From assembly GCF_000204055.1 (NCBI RefSeq), contig NW_006768836.1, positions 285,918 through 349,917 of the forward strand: 64,000 bases of DNA, given 5' to 3'. The translations under genes were made by a program, and so were the position numbers. This document shows, in pieces, positions 1 through 11,339 of the stretch. Within the stretch, counting starts at the first letter, position 1. Each line of letters begins with the position of its first letter. The notes under the pieces were generated by a model. The model saw only the letters and a program-made list of their open reading frames with translations, was not told the origin of the DNA and ran no database searches. Source of the DNA: Melampsora larici-populina 98AG31. Taxonomy: Eukaryota > Basidiomycota > Pucciniomycetes > Pucciniales > Melampsoraceae.

Positions 1-1053
1 CTTCAGGTGCCGGAGGCATTCCTGCATCCTTGATGGTGACCTTATTCAATTCTTGTAAATCATGAACCACTCTTAATTTACCATCCTGCTTCTTGACACA
101 AAATACTGGGCTTGAATAGCTTGAAGTTGATTGTTCGTACAATCCCGTCCTTAGCCGCTGCCTGATTAATTCAATGTATTCTGGTTTGATAGCCGCCGGA
201 ATCGGAATTGGCTTCTTCTGCCAAAGTTGATGGTCCACTACTGGAATGGCATAGGGAAATCCATAAGAATGCTTCAAAACACCCCTTTCTTCTTCACAAT
301 AAGCAATTGCCCCTTCCCTTAATACCACTACATGTAATAATAACTTCATCTCCTCATCACTTAACCAATCTTGAGGCCCAAAATTACACATCTTCAACCG
401 CTCCAATGTTGTCTTCTTTGTCTCCACAAAGTCCGGAGGATTCATTGACAAAGGTGTTTCATATGGATCCCTTGACATCGGTGGTCTTTGTAAAGGTGGA
501 TTGAGACTTTGTGGCATAGCTGCATTGACCGGCCGGACCTTCTTCGCCACTGACTTGTACTTCGCCGCAAAACATAGTAACTCTCCCCTCCTCCATCTCT
601 CGCAAATCTCTGCTTGCTGCCTAATGTCAAAACCTTCATTGAGTGCCTTCACCGTCTCCCATTCTTCTTCCTCCAGTAAGCCTCCCCTGATTCCATTTTC
701 TAACTCCTGCATACTTCTGCCATAATCTTCTAATTGTACACCACGACTTGAGAATTGAGACTGAGATAAAGAAGATTCAATAAAGCTAAAAGAGGAACTA
801 AACTCTGAACCAAAATATATACTATCCTCCAAAATTTTCCACGCTTGCTCTTCCTCCATTGATACCAAAGATGATGAAATATAAGAAACTTGAGGAGAAC
901 CTTGGGACTGAAAATGAGACTGAGAATTGAAATTATTATTCATACACAACCAAGTTCCCGTTTCTTCAACAGTTGGTGATGGACGCCCAAGGTAACTTGG
1001 ATTTGCTATATACTGAACGCCCATATCTTCACCAACGTCCTCTACAAAAAAGA
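1..1053 (-). CDS. Ty3/gypsy Pol, N-terminal part of reverse transcriptase (runs off the window)
   Basis: Reading the minus strand from about 1053 to base 1 gives one frame without a stop. It enters the reverse transcriptase fold near the left edge, with SSPVFCVKKQDGKLRVVHD and LNKVTIKDAGMPP, the usual RT box 1-2 region of basidiomycete gypsy elements. Upstream of it are a serine-rich linker and a conserved tail with PIPIPAAIKPEYIELIRQRL. The frame lies at -1 relative to the protease ORF and appears to be reached by ribosomal frameshifting at 1045-1051. The catalytic RT box, RNase H and integrase would lie beyond the window. No inactivating change is visible in this part, in contrast to the broken gag of the same element. 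Confidence 0.82.
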
Positions 1054-2514
1054 CTTGTCTTCGCCAGACACCTCTTCCACATAACTTGGAACGGAGCCTG
1101 AATCCTCCTCTTGAACTTCTTGCCGCAGCCGAGCCAAATTGACCTCCACCATAGTAGTTCTTTTCTCCCCAAGATCCAACTCTCTTTCCCAGTCCCCTTC
1201 ATCTGGCTGACAAATAGTAAACCTTGTCCAGATACCTCTTTCATCCTTTAAGGTCAACCTTTCCCCGACTGCTTTCCCAAACTCCATTCCCGCTCTAAAA
1301 TCCATAAGGAAGGGCCGTCCCAATAAGATTGGACATTTACTCTCCTTGGCAATCCAAAAGTGAGCCACACCCTGCACTCTAGTCCCTACTACCACTTCTA
1401 TAGCCTCCCCAATCCCAACTAACTCTGTCCTTTGCCCTCCAATACCTCTAACACCTGATCTAATGGACACCAACCCTGTTAACCCTAACTCCTCCGCTAC
1501 TGATTCCGGAAGGATGTTGATTTGGGATCCAGAATCAACCAAGGCCTTAACCCTTTTCTTCTTTCCTCCAAGCATAATGTCCAAATATCCCAAAGGACAC
1601 GAGTATAATACATCCTCCCCATCATCTTCACTCTCTGAACTAGACTCTTCTTCGTCTAATCCACCAGTAGCTGCTCTTAATGGCTTGATAATCCTAGGAA
1701 TAACAACCCGCCGCTTAGAAACCTGCTTCTTGACGTGCTCCGCCAACGCTGGTGAGATAGCACACAGTTCCCCAACCTCTGCCTCTATCTTGGTCTTCAT
1801 TATTTTTGTCACCACATTATCCATTACCCCCTCATAACCTTTCTCCACCAGTCTCTCGAATCGTCCCTTGACTATATCCTTCTTCTGAATCTTTGGTGCT
1901 ACTACCGTTGGCCTCTTCCTTTCTTTTAATTCCGCCAACGGAATATCTTCACTACTATTGTCATCCTCGGCCAACTCCAGAAGTTCATCTTCTTGATCTT
2001 CATTGTCCTTTGACATTGTGACCTTCTTCTTCTTTGGCGCCTCCGCCGGTTCCGCTCTACCTCTACATCTTTTCACTTCTACATCATAAACCTTAGTCCC
2101 CGCTCCAGCCATTGCAGCCTTAAATCCTTTACTCGTAATTCCAGGAGCCTTCCATTCCTCCAATATGCCACAGCTTGCCCTAAGTTCCTGAATTTGAGAT
2201 CCGCGAGACTCATCTTTAGTCAATATCCCGGTAACTACAGTCTTCTCAGGTACTACTACAGCCTTAGCTGTTTCCGCCAGAGGTGCACTTTGGCTTGGTG
2301 CCCCCTTCGCTGCAATCTTTGCTTGCTCCACTTGCCAGGAATAATCCGCAACTACCGCTCTACTAGGTCTACTACTGTCCCACCGGATTACCGCACCATT
2401 AGACAGTATATAGGTATTATTATGCTCGGTAACATATCCATCATTTATGTCCCGTTGCTTATTTGGACACCTGTTATGTCCGTGTCCTTCTCTTGCACAG
2501 TAATAACACTTCAA
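1042..2514 (-). CDS. Ty3/gypsy Gag C-terminal zinc knuckle plus aspartic protease
   Basis: The 490-codon open frame begins at the edge of the assembly gap, so its true N-terminus is missing. It opens with a CCHC zinc knuckle, CYYCAREGHGHNRC (C-x2-C-x4-H-x4-C), typical of nucleocapsid. An acidic, lysine-rich linker follows. The retroviral-type aspartic protease comes at about residues 325-430, with the active-site stretch ALVDSGSQINILPESVAEEL and a downstream ILLGRPFL flap/core motif. It ends at a TAG directly after the slippery heptamer. The intact frame suggests this element decayed recently. Confidence 0.85.
   Translation of the reverse strand: MKCYYCAREGHGHNRCPNKQRDINDGYVTEHNNTYILSNGAVIRWDSSRPSRAVVADYSWQVEQAKIAAKGAPSQSAPLAETAKAVVVPEKTVVTGILTKDESRGSQIQELRASCGILEEWKAPGITSKGFKAAMAGAGTKVYDVEVKRCRGRAEPAEAPKKKKVTMSKDNEDQEDELLELAEDDNSSEDIPLAELKERKRPTVVAPKIQKKDIVKGRFERLVEKGYEGVMDNVVTKIMKTKIEAEVGELCAISPALAEHVKKQVSKRRVVIPRIIKPLRAATGGLDEEESSSESEDDGEDVLYSCPLGYLDIMLGGKKKRVKALVDSGSQINILPESVAEELGLTGLVSIRSGVRGIGGQRTELVGIGEAIEVVVGTRVQGVAHFWIAKESKCPILLGRPFLMDFRAGMEFGKAVGERLTLKDERGIWTRFTICQPDEGDWERELDLGEKRTTMVEVNLARLRQEVQEEDSGSVPSYVEEVSGEDKSFL
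1045..1051 (-). promoter_or_regulatory. Putative -1 ribosomal frameshift heptamer T TTT TTG
   Basis: On the minus strand the protease frame ends ...TCT TTT TTG TAG. T TTT TTG is a canonical X XXY YYZ slippery heptamer in the right phase, and the zero-frame stop follows at once (1042-1044). A -1 slip gives TTT TTT GTA and enters the open Pol frame. The site, phase and stop are seen directly. Function is inferred from retroviruses and gypsy elements in general. I did not identify a downstream pseudoknot. Confidence 0.6.
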
Positions 2515-2659
2515 NNNNNNNNNNNNNNNNNNNNNNNNNNNNNNNNNNNNNNNNNNNNNNNNNNNNNNNNNNNNNNNNNNNNNNNNNNNNNNNNNNNNNN
2601 NNNNNNNNNNNNNNNNNNNNNNNNNNNNNNNNNNNNNNNNNNNNNNNNNNNNNNNNNNN
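2515..2659. other. Assembly gap (145 N)
   Basis: A run of 145 N bases interrupts the gypsy gag between its glycine/asparagine-rich part and the zinc knuckle. Any protein translated across it is not reliable. Confidence 1.
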
Positions 2660-4246
2660 TTGTAACCTCCTCTACCTTGATTCCCATGTATTCGCCCCTA
2701 TTACCGCCAAATAATCCTCTTCCTCTATTCATTCCAAAGTTCATGTACCGCCCGCCAGTTTGATTGTTAGGTCCGGAAGCATTGTTGTTGAACTGGCCTC
2801 CTTGCTGACCTCCTCGGAAATAAGTTGAAGAATTAAACTGAGGTTCGGGTCCTCCTCTGTTTTGAGCCGGCGGACCAAAGTTGTTCTGTTGTCCAGAATA
2901 CGAACTATTCCGGAGTACCCGTGGACTTGACTGTTTGGGTTGACAGCCATAGGTCGACTCATCCCTTGCCCACTCCATGCCGCAAACTGACGAACCAACT
3001 CGCTGATGGTAGCCTCGTCTGACACCTTGCCTCCAATCTTCTTGTTCAAACCTTCCATCTTCAATCCTCTTCTCTCCTTATCTTTCTGTACCACCTTCTC
3101 CTTGAGTTCCTCATCCCTCTTAGTCTCCACCTCCTTCTTTCCTCTTAACTCTTCAAATACCAATTCGACCTCCTCTTGTAACACCGTATGCACTGTCTTC
3201 TTAAGCACTCTCCACCCTGGCAGCCGGTGCCTTCCGTCCCTTGTCTTTCTCAAATCCCCATCACTCCTTAACTTCTCCTTGATCTTCTTCTGCATACTAT
3301 CCGAGAATGCTCTGTAGTAGTAGTTACATATCTCGTCCTCGGAGTCAATGTAATCGTACTTCTTGAGATAGACTAGGATGCTATCAAATTTATGCCTGAA
3401 CCCTTCAAACTCTAACTTTGAGTCAATTCCTCCATTACTTTCAGAATCCAAGGCTAGCTCCTTCAAATCCTCCACAGTGTACTTCGGCGCCTCTCAAATT
3501 GACGCATACCGGTCCTTCATTTCCATCTTCAACAACTTCCAATCCCATTCTCCTTCTCCCCAACCTTTGAGCTCCTTAATTTCCTCCTTTAAATCCTTCC
3601 CATTCACAAATGCACAAACCTGCATCGCCATGTCTACACCACTTGCTCCATCCACCTGTGCCGCGACCTCAAAGTCCCGTAAGAACTTCTTGACATCATC
3701 ACCCCGATTGAACCGTAATTCTGAATCGTGAGGTTCAATCTTAACCGCTTTCTTCTTCCCCTTCTTGCTCTTCTTCCTTGGCTTGATGTCCACTTCACTC
3801 TCCTCCCCCGAGCTGGAACTCTCCTCACTACTGCTATCCGAGCTTGAACCGCCACTGCTTCCGCAATACTTCTTCCTTCCTTTCCCCTTACTTTCCTTCC
3901 TTGGCTTCTCTCTTACTTCCTCCTTCAATTTCTTCAACACCTTCTTCATGTGTTCTGCTTGTAGCTGCGCCTCCATCAAATATTCCTCCGCCTCCTGAAT
4001 TGAGATTTCCTCCTCTCTCAGCCTTCCGTCTTCATACTCCATTGGAAACTCCTCTTTTAATGTTTCCCCCACACCTCTTGTGGTGACATCATCCCCTGAT
4101 TCATCCTCTACTTCTTTCTTCTCCCTGTATAACCCCTTCTCCCCTCCTTTAGACCCTTCTGGAACTACACTACTACCGCCTTTACTACCAGCTTCCTCCA
4201 AAGGATGTGAAACCGTCCCTTGACCAAGATTGATTTGAGATGACAT
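2660..4246 (-). pseudogene. Ty3/gypsy gag, broken
   Basis: The Gag start codon is at 4246. The protein has an acidic, serine-rich N-terminal half with a basic patch (RKKSKKGKKKAVK), then a helical capsid-like region (FNRGDDVKKFLRDFEVAAQ) typical of retrotransposon Gag. There are two lesions. An in-frame TGA lies at 3494-3496, after which the same frame continues. A one-base frame change near 2930-2950 separates the capsid part from a Gly/Asn/Gln-rich tail leading to the zinc knuckle across the gap. With both lesions no full Gag can be made. Neighbours in order are LTR, PBS, gag, protease and RT, all on the minus strand. Confidence 0.75.
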
Positions 4247-4413
4247 GTTGAGATTTGAGAAATATATGAATTGCGAAGATGTAGTGACGAGATATAATTA
4301 TTGAATTGAATTTGATGATTTGATGAATTGAGAAAAAGTTGACCGGTTGAGATGTCGAGAAACAATGTTGACGGATGAGCACCTGCAAAGCCGGAAAAGG
4401 TTGTTTCGAATCG

Positions 4414-4430
4414 CCCCAGTGGAGTCACCA
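4414..4430 (-). promoter_or_regulatory. tRNA primer-binding site of the left gypsy element
   Basis: On the minus strand TGGTGACTCCACTGGGG starts two bases after the LTR end (...TTCTACA). It begins with TGG, as expected for a sequence complementary to a tRNA 3' CCA end. I have not identified the tRNA species. Confidence 0.6.
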
Positions 4431-4432
4431 GA

Positions 4433-5991
4433 TGTAGAACTCCTACGCAGTGTAGCGTAGGCTGAGCCGGAGAAGGTAAGAATCACCGTCAAGAAGAACG
4501 GATGAAACTAAGATGCCGAGAGGCTGCCTTCAACCTGAAAAGAATTCTACGAAAAATTACGTGAGGCGAATTTTTACAACCCCGCCGTTACAAGTTTTAC
4601 CGTAAACCTAATTCACCCCGTACAAGGATTTTCAAACTTCCAAACCCTATTTATCCTCCCACAACTGAGCCACACACACAAAGTTAAAAAAAAACAATTG
4701 TTAAAAAAAACACAACCTGAACTGGATTTGAACCCAGGTTCAGTCCTTTCCTTTTGGCCCTGACTTGGCCCTGTGCTCGAGTTAATAAACAACAAAATTT
4801 AAATAAAATAAATAAAACACCCTTATCCCACTCGACTTCAACAACCAGGATTTAAAATACTACCACTACACACGATTCCTTTTAAAAGAGTAAGTCTTCC
4901 CTTTATTTTAACTCTCTTCTTTAAACTAGATAACTAACTAAAAAGCCTTTCACCGATTGATCTTTTACTTTAAGACTAGGACTACCAAATTAAAAAAAAA
5001 AAACACACAGGCCACTCGATACAATCTCAAGGAACACTCTTAGACAAAATAACTCAAAACACAACTAAGAACACTCGATCGATTCGATTCGACCTTCTAC
5101 ACACGATCCCTTCTCCCCCTTTCCTTCACCAACCACCACCCCCTTTTATACCTTCCACCTCCTCAAACCACAACTCGGCCTTCTTTCTCTTTGCTCCGAT
5201 CGATTCCGTTCGATTCCCATGCCAAGATCCTTCCCATTCGACTCGATTCTCTCTTTCAACTCAGGTATGTTTCTTTTTTCTTCTTTTCTCATCCTTTTCT
5301 ATCCTTTCTTTCTAGTACTAATGACCTCATCTTATTCATTCTTCTTTCTCTCCTATCTTCTTTATTCACTTTCTTTAGCTTATCACTCCATCCCTTCCCA
5401 GCTTAACTCCTTCCTCCTTATCGACTTCGGTTTTTTCGATTTCTCGCTCTAGGTATGTTCTTTCCTTTTCTATTTCTTATTCTCTTCTCGATCGATTTGT
5501 TTTACTGACATCATTCTGCGCTGTTTAACTTTTATCTAGTGTCTTCTTTAACTAGATCTATCTTGGCGATTCGACTCGATTCTTGGTTTCTTTTACTTTC
5601 TACTTCCTTCTCGTAAGTTCTTTCTTCTTCTTTTCCTTTTAAATGATTTTACATAAGTTTGTTATTTAACTTTGTCTTCTCGTTTTTTTTTTCTTCTTCG
5701 TTTTCATTCTTTCAATCTTTTCTATTCCCTTCTATTCTATTTGTTATTTATGTTTTATTTAACTTTTTTAAACTTTTTATTTTCTTGACTAGTCTTTGTT
5801 TGTTTAGTTCCTTTTATTTTATGTAATGTGAATAAAAAAAGATTGAATTTAAAAAAACTAAAAAAATCGTTTTTCGAGATCGAAAAACGACTACGAGAGA
5901 CTTTGCTGAGCTGAGATTGAGATAGAAAGAGGAAGTAAGGTAGCTTGATGGGTATAAAAGTAGAGGGATGGAAAGGCTTTTGCTTTCCACA
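4433..5991 (-). repeat. 5' LTR of the left gypsy element
   Basis: The right boundary is set by comparison. From 5992 onward the sequence matches another copia LTR copy at 58200-58731, so the gypsy LTR ends at TTTCCACA (5991). The left boundary TGTAGAAC (4433) adjoins the PBS. On the minus strand the LTR reads TGTGGAAAGC...GTTCTACA, about 1559 bp. It is strongly pyrimidine-rich on the plus strand. On the minus strand GGTATAAAAGGGG near 5138-5150 could be its TATA box. A T-arm-like stretch (4725-4745) lies inside it. The partner LTR is outside the window, so the target duplication (expected ACGTC, 5992-5996) cannot be checked. Confidence 0.7.
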
Positions 5992-6521
5992 ACGTCATCC
6001 TCTATGACCTTAAAAATCCCGGAAAATCCTCTTGGCAACCTTAAATTCCACTATTACCACCATTACATATGTAAACTACATGTATACCCCTTGTTTACCA
6101 ACTTCAAAAAAGTACCTTTTCCCTAATAACTTCTGTTTCTTCTTATCAACCTTCAAGATTAAAATTGTTATAGTATAATATAATGATTTTCTTTCATATT
6201 ATAACCTTATAAAACCCATAACTCTATTATTTATACCCTAAAAGCCATTTTCCAACCTTTGTACCTATATTTTGGAATTTTTCTTATGTTTTTCTTTCCT
6301 TCTTTTTGTAATAAGTTTGTGAATGAATTTTAATGATCTTAATAGGTAATTTGAAATAAAATGATGTAATGTTAACCCAATGACCAATACATAAGCCCAT
6401 AAGAGCTTCAATTGATCCAAAAACCTCCATTTCAAATTTTCTTCCCTGCTAAACGTTTCTGGTAAACTGGTAAACTGCTAATAATGAATTTTTTGATTGA
6501 TCCCTTAAATTGATCACCACA
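5992..6521. repeat. Ty1/copia LTR remnant (3' part, plus-strand sense)
   Basis: The sequence matches the terminal part of the LTR at 57127-58731 over about 500 bp and ends, like the other copies, in CACCACA. The left part was displaced by insertion of the gypsy element. Together with the copy starting at 8701 it brackets the decayed copia pol, so I take it as the downstream LTR of that minus-strand element. Confidence 0.65.
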
Positions 6522-6785
6522 ACATATGGAGGATTTTTACTGTAGTAAAATGTGAAGGATAGTGAAGAAGCAATGGAAAGGGGAACAAGAGAAATAAGGC
6601 CTAGAGGCAACCTCTGGTCTTAGTCTTTTTGACTTATACTCTTCTTCTTGATCCAAGTCTTCCTTTTACTAGTGACATATGTTTTCCAATAGTCTATCTT
6701 AGTCTTCAACATTGTCAAAGAGGAATTTGATATTCCCTTTTTAGTCTGAAGGAAGACACGGTGTTCTTTCTCTGATCTTTGACTC

Positions 6786-8640
6786 CTAACAGTCGTTTAT
6801 CTCAGTGCACCCTTCATGGACTAACTTCACACATCGTGCCTCATGTAAAGGCATAACCATATAATGATACAAGAATTTTGTAAACCCAATGTGGATGATC
6901 TTTATCTTTGAAGCCTTCAGCTTGCTCCATATAGATTTCTTCATCCAAATCACCGTTAAGAAAAGCTGTCTCAATTAGCAGTGAAACTCCTTTCCAATAG
7001 TTTTGAGCTATGAGACCAAGGAATGATCTTACAGATTCTTGACGGCTTTTTGGTGAAAACACTTCTCAAAAATCCACACCTATGATTTGCAAAAATTCTA
7101 ATGCTACTAATCAAGCCTTATGTTCATCAGTTGACATTTCCACATTTGTTTGGTTTTAAAATCAATTTGCAACAAATAATCTTTCTTCTAGCCAGACAAG
7201 GGACCAATTTCCAGGTCTTTGACCAACAAACCCATTTCAGCTTTAGAAGCCAACTTCCAAAGATCCCAGTTCATAAACTTCTTAGCTTGCTTGCAAGTTG
7301 CCAGTTCCTTCTCTGATTCTATCAAGGCAGCTCTTCCATATTCTCCATATTGGAAAGGCTGAAATCTTTTTCTTATTGGTTGTGATGGAAGTCTTGTTGT
7401 AGTATAAATAATTTCATCTGATTTTTGATTGTTAGTATCAGTTGATCAAACAATTTCTTCCCTATTTAGCTTAGGCAAAGGAAGAATATTGATTCCTGTT
7501 GGCTTGCAAGAGATATCTGATTGTATCCCAGGGAAAACTCTATCCACGCATACTAAAGAAGTTGCTTTTAATTCACACTTCTTTTCTGTAATCCATACCA
7601 TAGCACCTTTGTTATTGATTAAATACAAAAGAAAGAAAGTGTGATGTGCTATAGGTTTGAGCACCAAACCTGATTTGAACCATACTTGACAACACTTGCA
7701 GCAAAGTATTCCAATCTAAGGTATCCTTGGATCTACATTCCCTTGGACTATGTGTCCAAGTGATTAATCCAAGGCTTTCTTTGGCCCCAGAGATTGCCAC
7801 AGATCAATTACTTGGATACCACATCCAAGTCTTGCTATCCAAGCATACCCTGGATTCCTAGTCCAAGGAATCTTTGTGGGCAGTGCATCCAAGCAAGTGG
7901 AAAGTATGTCCTTGACATTCATGATTACCCAGTACTAGAATAGGTGTCTAGAATTAATTGTTTGTTCTTGTTGGCATGTTGTTCAAAGTCTGAGTTGCAT
8001 ATGATATAGCATCTCCCCAAAACCTTTCTAGTAAATTAGATTCAATTAAACAACATTGTATTTTCTCTTGAATTGTTCTGCTGAATTTTTCAAAAAAAGT
8101 AATTGAGGAGAGTCAGGTAGTCCAGTGGGTTGAAGTATACCTTTCTCAGAACAAAATAAACAAAATTCTGAAGTGATGTATGCTGTTCCATCATCAGTTT
8201 ATAATGCAGCAATGATGCTTTCAACTTTGGACAGAATTTCATTATGAAATAGTTTGGATTTCAAGAGAACCTCATCTTTAGTACACATTGAATAAATTTT
8301 AGTATATTTTGTAAAATCCTCAATGATGGTGAGAATATTCAAAGCCTTGGCAAGGTACAACTGAATAAGATGATACAACTGAGTGGAGAACTGCTAATGG
8401 GATTTTTGACCTCCACCCTGCACAACTTGACATATTCCTAAAGCTCATTTTCCTTTGGACACATATGCTACAAGGTTACAGATTACAAAGTTCAGTTTCA
8501 TGTACATTCATTTTTAGTAATGAAAGCTTCCTTTTCAAAGCTGTGTATCCTGTATGGTTAAATTGTTGATGTCACAGGTCAACATCAGGGACAGAGGCTT
8601 TTGGAGATTTGTCAAAAGGTTTTTGTTTCTTGCCCCATGA
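6786..8640 (-). pseudogene. Ty1/copia pol remnant (pre-integrase, integrase, reverse transcriptase)
   Basis: Minus-strand translation in shifting frames shows copia domains in the family order. A GAG-pre-integrase-like stretch lies near 8400-8520. An integrase core with TIIEDFTKYTKIYSM and a TDDGTAYI-like segment lies near 8150-8330. The RT N-terminus with KLVPCLARRKII lies near 7200-7260. The RT body TAFLNGDLDEEIYMEQAEGF, HWVYKILVSLYG lies at 6841-7000. Several stops and frame changes make it non-functional. Gag, protease and RNase H were not found. A repeat block of TCCAAG words (7690-7920) interrupts it. The INT-before-RT order identifies copia rather than gypsy. Confidence 0.8.
7690..7920. 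repeat. Short element built of TCCAAG/CTTGGA words
   Basis: About nine copies of TCCAAG or its complement CTTGGA occur in some 220 bp inside the decayed copia pol. I could not place exact termini or a target duplication. It resembles the other word-repeat elements in the window. Confidence 0.5.
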
Positions 8641-8700
8641 TTAAGGTATTATAAGTTTCCTATTTGTTCACCAGTACCAACAGCACCTGAAGCAATCCAC

Positions 8701-9000
8701 TGTAGAACTTATAACCCAACAAGGGCTATACAGAGCATGAAGGGGATAACCTACCAATAAGAGACTTGTAGAAGATGTCTACAGACTGCCATCTTAAAAC
8801 AAGACAATCAGAAAGGGGAACTTCTGTTGAATTGAGTACTGATAAGTATCAAAAGAGAAATATATCTTGATTGACTTTTGGAGAACCAAAAAGCATGAGT
8901 TTGAATGGAAATAGTGCAGATTTAATTGTTTCTCAACACTTATAGTGTCATTCCACTCAGATAACTAAGAGAAAAAGGCACTGGCAGGCCATGTCGTCCT
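8701..9000. repeat. Ty1/copia LTR remnant (start of LTR)
   Basis: It begins TGTAGAACTTATAACC and continues with blocks shared with the LTR starts at 52552 and 57127 (CAACAAGGGC, GGGATAACCTAC, AGACTGCC). It is diverged and loses similarity after about 300 bp. By position it is the upstream LTR of the minus-strand copia pol remnant. Confidence 0.55.
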
Positions 9001-9359
9001 GCTTGTTCAAGGATGTCTTTAATGTGTTTTCAGATCAACATAGAATACACCCAGAGTGGGGTAGAATAGTATTTGCATAAATAGTAGATCCACTGTTGAT
9101 TTGTACAGCTGCAGTGTGATATTGGCTACTCTGACATTCCAAATATTAGAAAATCTTACCAATTTTCTTATGTGAGATTCTTAATTAGTCAATACAAATT
9201 AGCTTCAAGAGTCTTCCTGATACTGGACCAGCTAAAGTCAAGTGGGTAGAGTTGAATCCTTTTAAAAGAAAAAAGGGTTTTGTGGTAGCTGCCAAGAAAA
9301 CAACCACATCTGACCCCATGAAAATCACATCTCATTGCAGCTTATCCCATTCTTTTATC

Positions 9360-9560
9360 AACAAATCCACAGGTACTGTGCTGGTACAGTACCTCCACCT
9401 AGGTCCTGGAAAAGAAGGTGCTATAGTATTGTACCAAAAATTAGGAACAAATTACAATACTTGGTACAGTACCTAGAGCTAAAAACCCTACAAAACTTGG
9501 GCCCAGTACAGTACCTGCCATTATCCCAGGTACTGTCCAATACTTGTTTAGAGCATACAC
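9360..9560. repeat. Repeat block of GGTACTGT/ACAGTACC words
   Basis: The words GTACAGTACC, GGTACTGT and near variants recur about eight times in both orientations over 200 bp, just upstream of the Harbinger transposase remnant. It could be a MITE with repeated subterminal motifs or the subterminal region of the Harbinger element. No clean TIR or target duplication was found. Confidence 0.5.
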
Positions 9561-9810
9561 TATTGTTGCTGTAAAACTAAAGTAAATTTTACTGCACAGA
9601 TGTCAAAGTACTGTAAATAGTTTACAGAATTGTGGAGAACCACTATTGTCTCTGTATATACCCTTCTGTACAGTAAGTACCATACAGAAAAGCTCCTGCT
9701 CCACAATTGTAAAGTATGTAAAAATATCTGCAATGTATTCAGACCCTCAAAAACCTTCACCGGTCTACCTTCAAGGTCTCAAACTCAGACTGAAACTCAA
9801 ACTTTCATGG

Positions 9811-11339
9811 ATCCTGACTATTCTGATGAAGAACCCAAATACAACTTGCAAATCAATGAGCTTCTATCAAACACACTTCTCTGTAATCTTCAAGAATCCA
9901 AAGCAGCCAAGGAGGAGGAGGATGATGAGGCTATCTTGGCCCTTGAGTTGGCTGATGAAGATATGTCTCATGGACAGGCAAGAAGACCACAAGTGTCTTG
10001 TTTGTCATTACTTTGCTGAAAACCCACGCTGGGATGACAAAGTTTCTGAGTGTTGCTTCTAAATGAGCAGGGACAGGTTTTTGGATATCTGTCAAAACCT
10101 CAAAGTGCAGCCAATTTTGGGTACAAAGATATGTATGTACCTGTTTTTTGACATCTTTCAATTTTAATTACAACTAACATTCTTTCTCTCCTGTAGGACT
10201 GCTGCCTTCAACTTGGCCTATCAACTTTAGAAAGGCCACGTGCACAATACAGTAGCTGGCCTATGGCATTTTGGCAAATCTCATAGACGGGTCTGTTAGC
10301 ATTGGAGAAACACTGCAATATTATGTTTGAAAAATTTATGCAAGGCATTGTAGAAATTTATGGACCTGAATATCTACACCCAACAAGAGAGGATGAGCTT
10401 GAGAAGATCACCAAGGGGTATGAAATGAGAGGGTTTCCAGGTTGCAAAGGGTCAATTGACAAGATGCATTGGATTTGAAAAAAATGTCCTTCCAAATGGC
10501 CAGGAGTACAGTTCCAAGGAAAGGAAAAGAAAGCTACCATTTTTATGGAAGCTGTGGCATCCAAGAGCACACTATGGCATGTGTTCTTTGGAGTTCCAGG
10601 ATCTCTGAATGACATAAACGTTCTCAATCAAAGTCCTCTATTTCATTGTTTTTTAAGTGGTAGGTAGTTAAATTGAACGCAATTACTTTAAGATTTGAAA
10701 GACTGATATGTTATTCAATCATATACTGATGAGATGTTGGAATTTGAGGTCAACAATAACAAATATGAATGTGGATACCATCTTTCCAACGGTGCCTACC
10801 CAACTTGGCCTGTTTTAATTAAGACAACTAATAAACCAGGAGATGCTGCAGCCTCCCACTACCCACAACTACAGGTGACCACTCAAAAGGATATTGAGCA
10901 AGTGTTGGGTATCCTTCAAGCCTGTTGGCACATCATCTCTCACCCTTGTAGACTTTGGGTTCTACACAATATATGTCAAGTAATGTATGCATGTATTGTG
11001 CTTCATAATATGGTATGTACAGTCACCTCTGTGAAAACCAATACCCAAAAAATTGGGTCCAAAGCTATTGGTTTTCACCGAGTATCTGGTTTCTCAGAGC
11101 AAATTTCACTAAAAATGAAGATTTATGTGCTCAAAAAAGTATTGGTTTTGCATGATTATTGGTTTTGTCATGTATTGGTTCTTGCAGAGGCGACTGTAGT
11201 CAAAGAAAGGGAGGTTGAAGATCCTAAAGTTGATGATTTTGCTACAAATACATCCATTATTCCAAATTGTCATAATCCAGAAGTGCAACTATCTCCTGAA
11301 TCATTGATATCAAATTATATTGATACACAAGATGCTTAG
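9811..11339 (+). pseudogene. PIF/Harbinger transposase (DDE_Tnp_4 type), decayed
   Basis: An acidic start (MDPDYSDEEP) is followed by pieces of the Harbinger transposase. The first catalytic region is GFPGCKGSIDKMHW (about 10435-10472), followed by a TGA stop at 10476-10478. The second is HVFFGVPGSLNDINVLNQS (about 10577-10635). Then come LSNGAYPTWPVLIKT and the last region KDIEQVLGILQACW with IVLHNMV (to about 11015). The three acidic catalytic positions are still recognisable. Stops, frame changes between blocks and a 177-bp MITE at 11020-11196 show it is dead. A NAM-like partner ORF lies convergent on the other side (11753-18420), as in two-gene Harbinger elements. Confidence 0.85.
11020..11196. 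mobile_element. MITE with TA target duplication, inserted in the Harbinger ORF
   Basis: Terminal inverted repeats CAGTCACCTCTG / CAGAGGCGACTG are flanked on both sides by TA (11018-11019, 11197-11198). The interior carries at least four ATTGGTT/AACCAAT words. Size 177 bp. TIR and TA duplication fit a Tc1/mariner-type MITE. It lies just after the conserved transposase block HNMV. Confidence 0.8.

Noticed and set aside
4705..4790. tRNA-like sequence on the minus strand (B-box-like GGTTCAAATCC and T-rich end)
   Set aside because: The T stem does not form five canonical pairs and no matching acceptor or anticodon arm could be drawn. It lies inside an LTR and may be a decayed SINE head or chance.
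5191..5452. Hydrophobic open frames of about 75 codons suggesting membrane proteins
   Set aside because: They are translations of a poly-pyrimidine tract in the gypsy LTR, giving Phe/Leu/Ser-rich peptides by composition alone.
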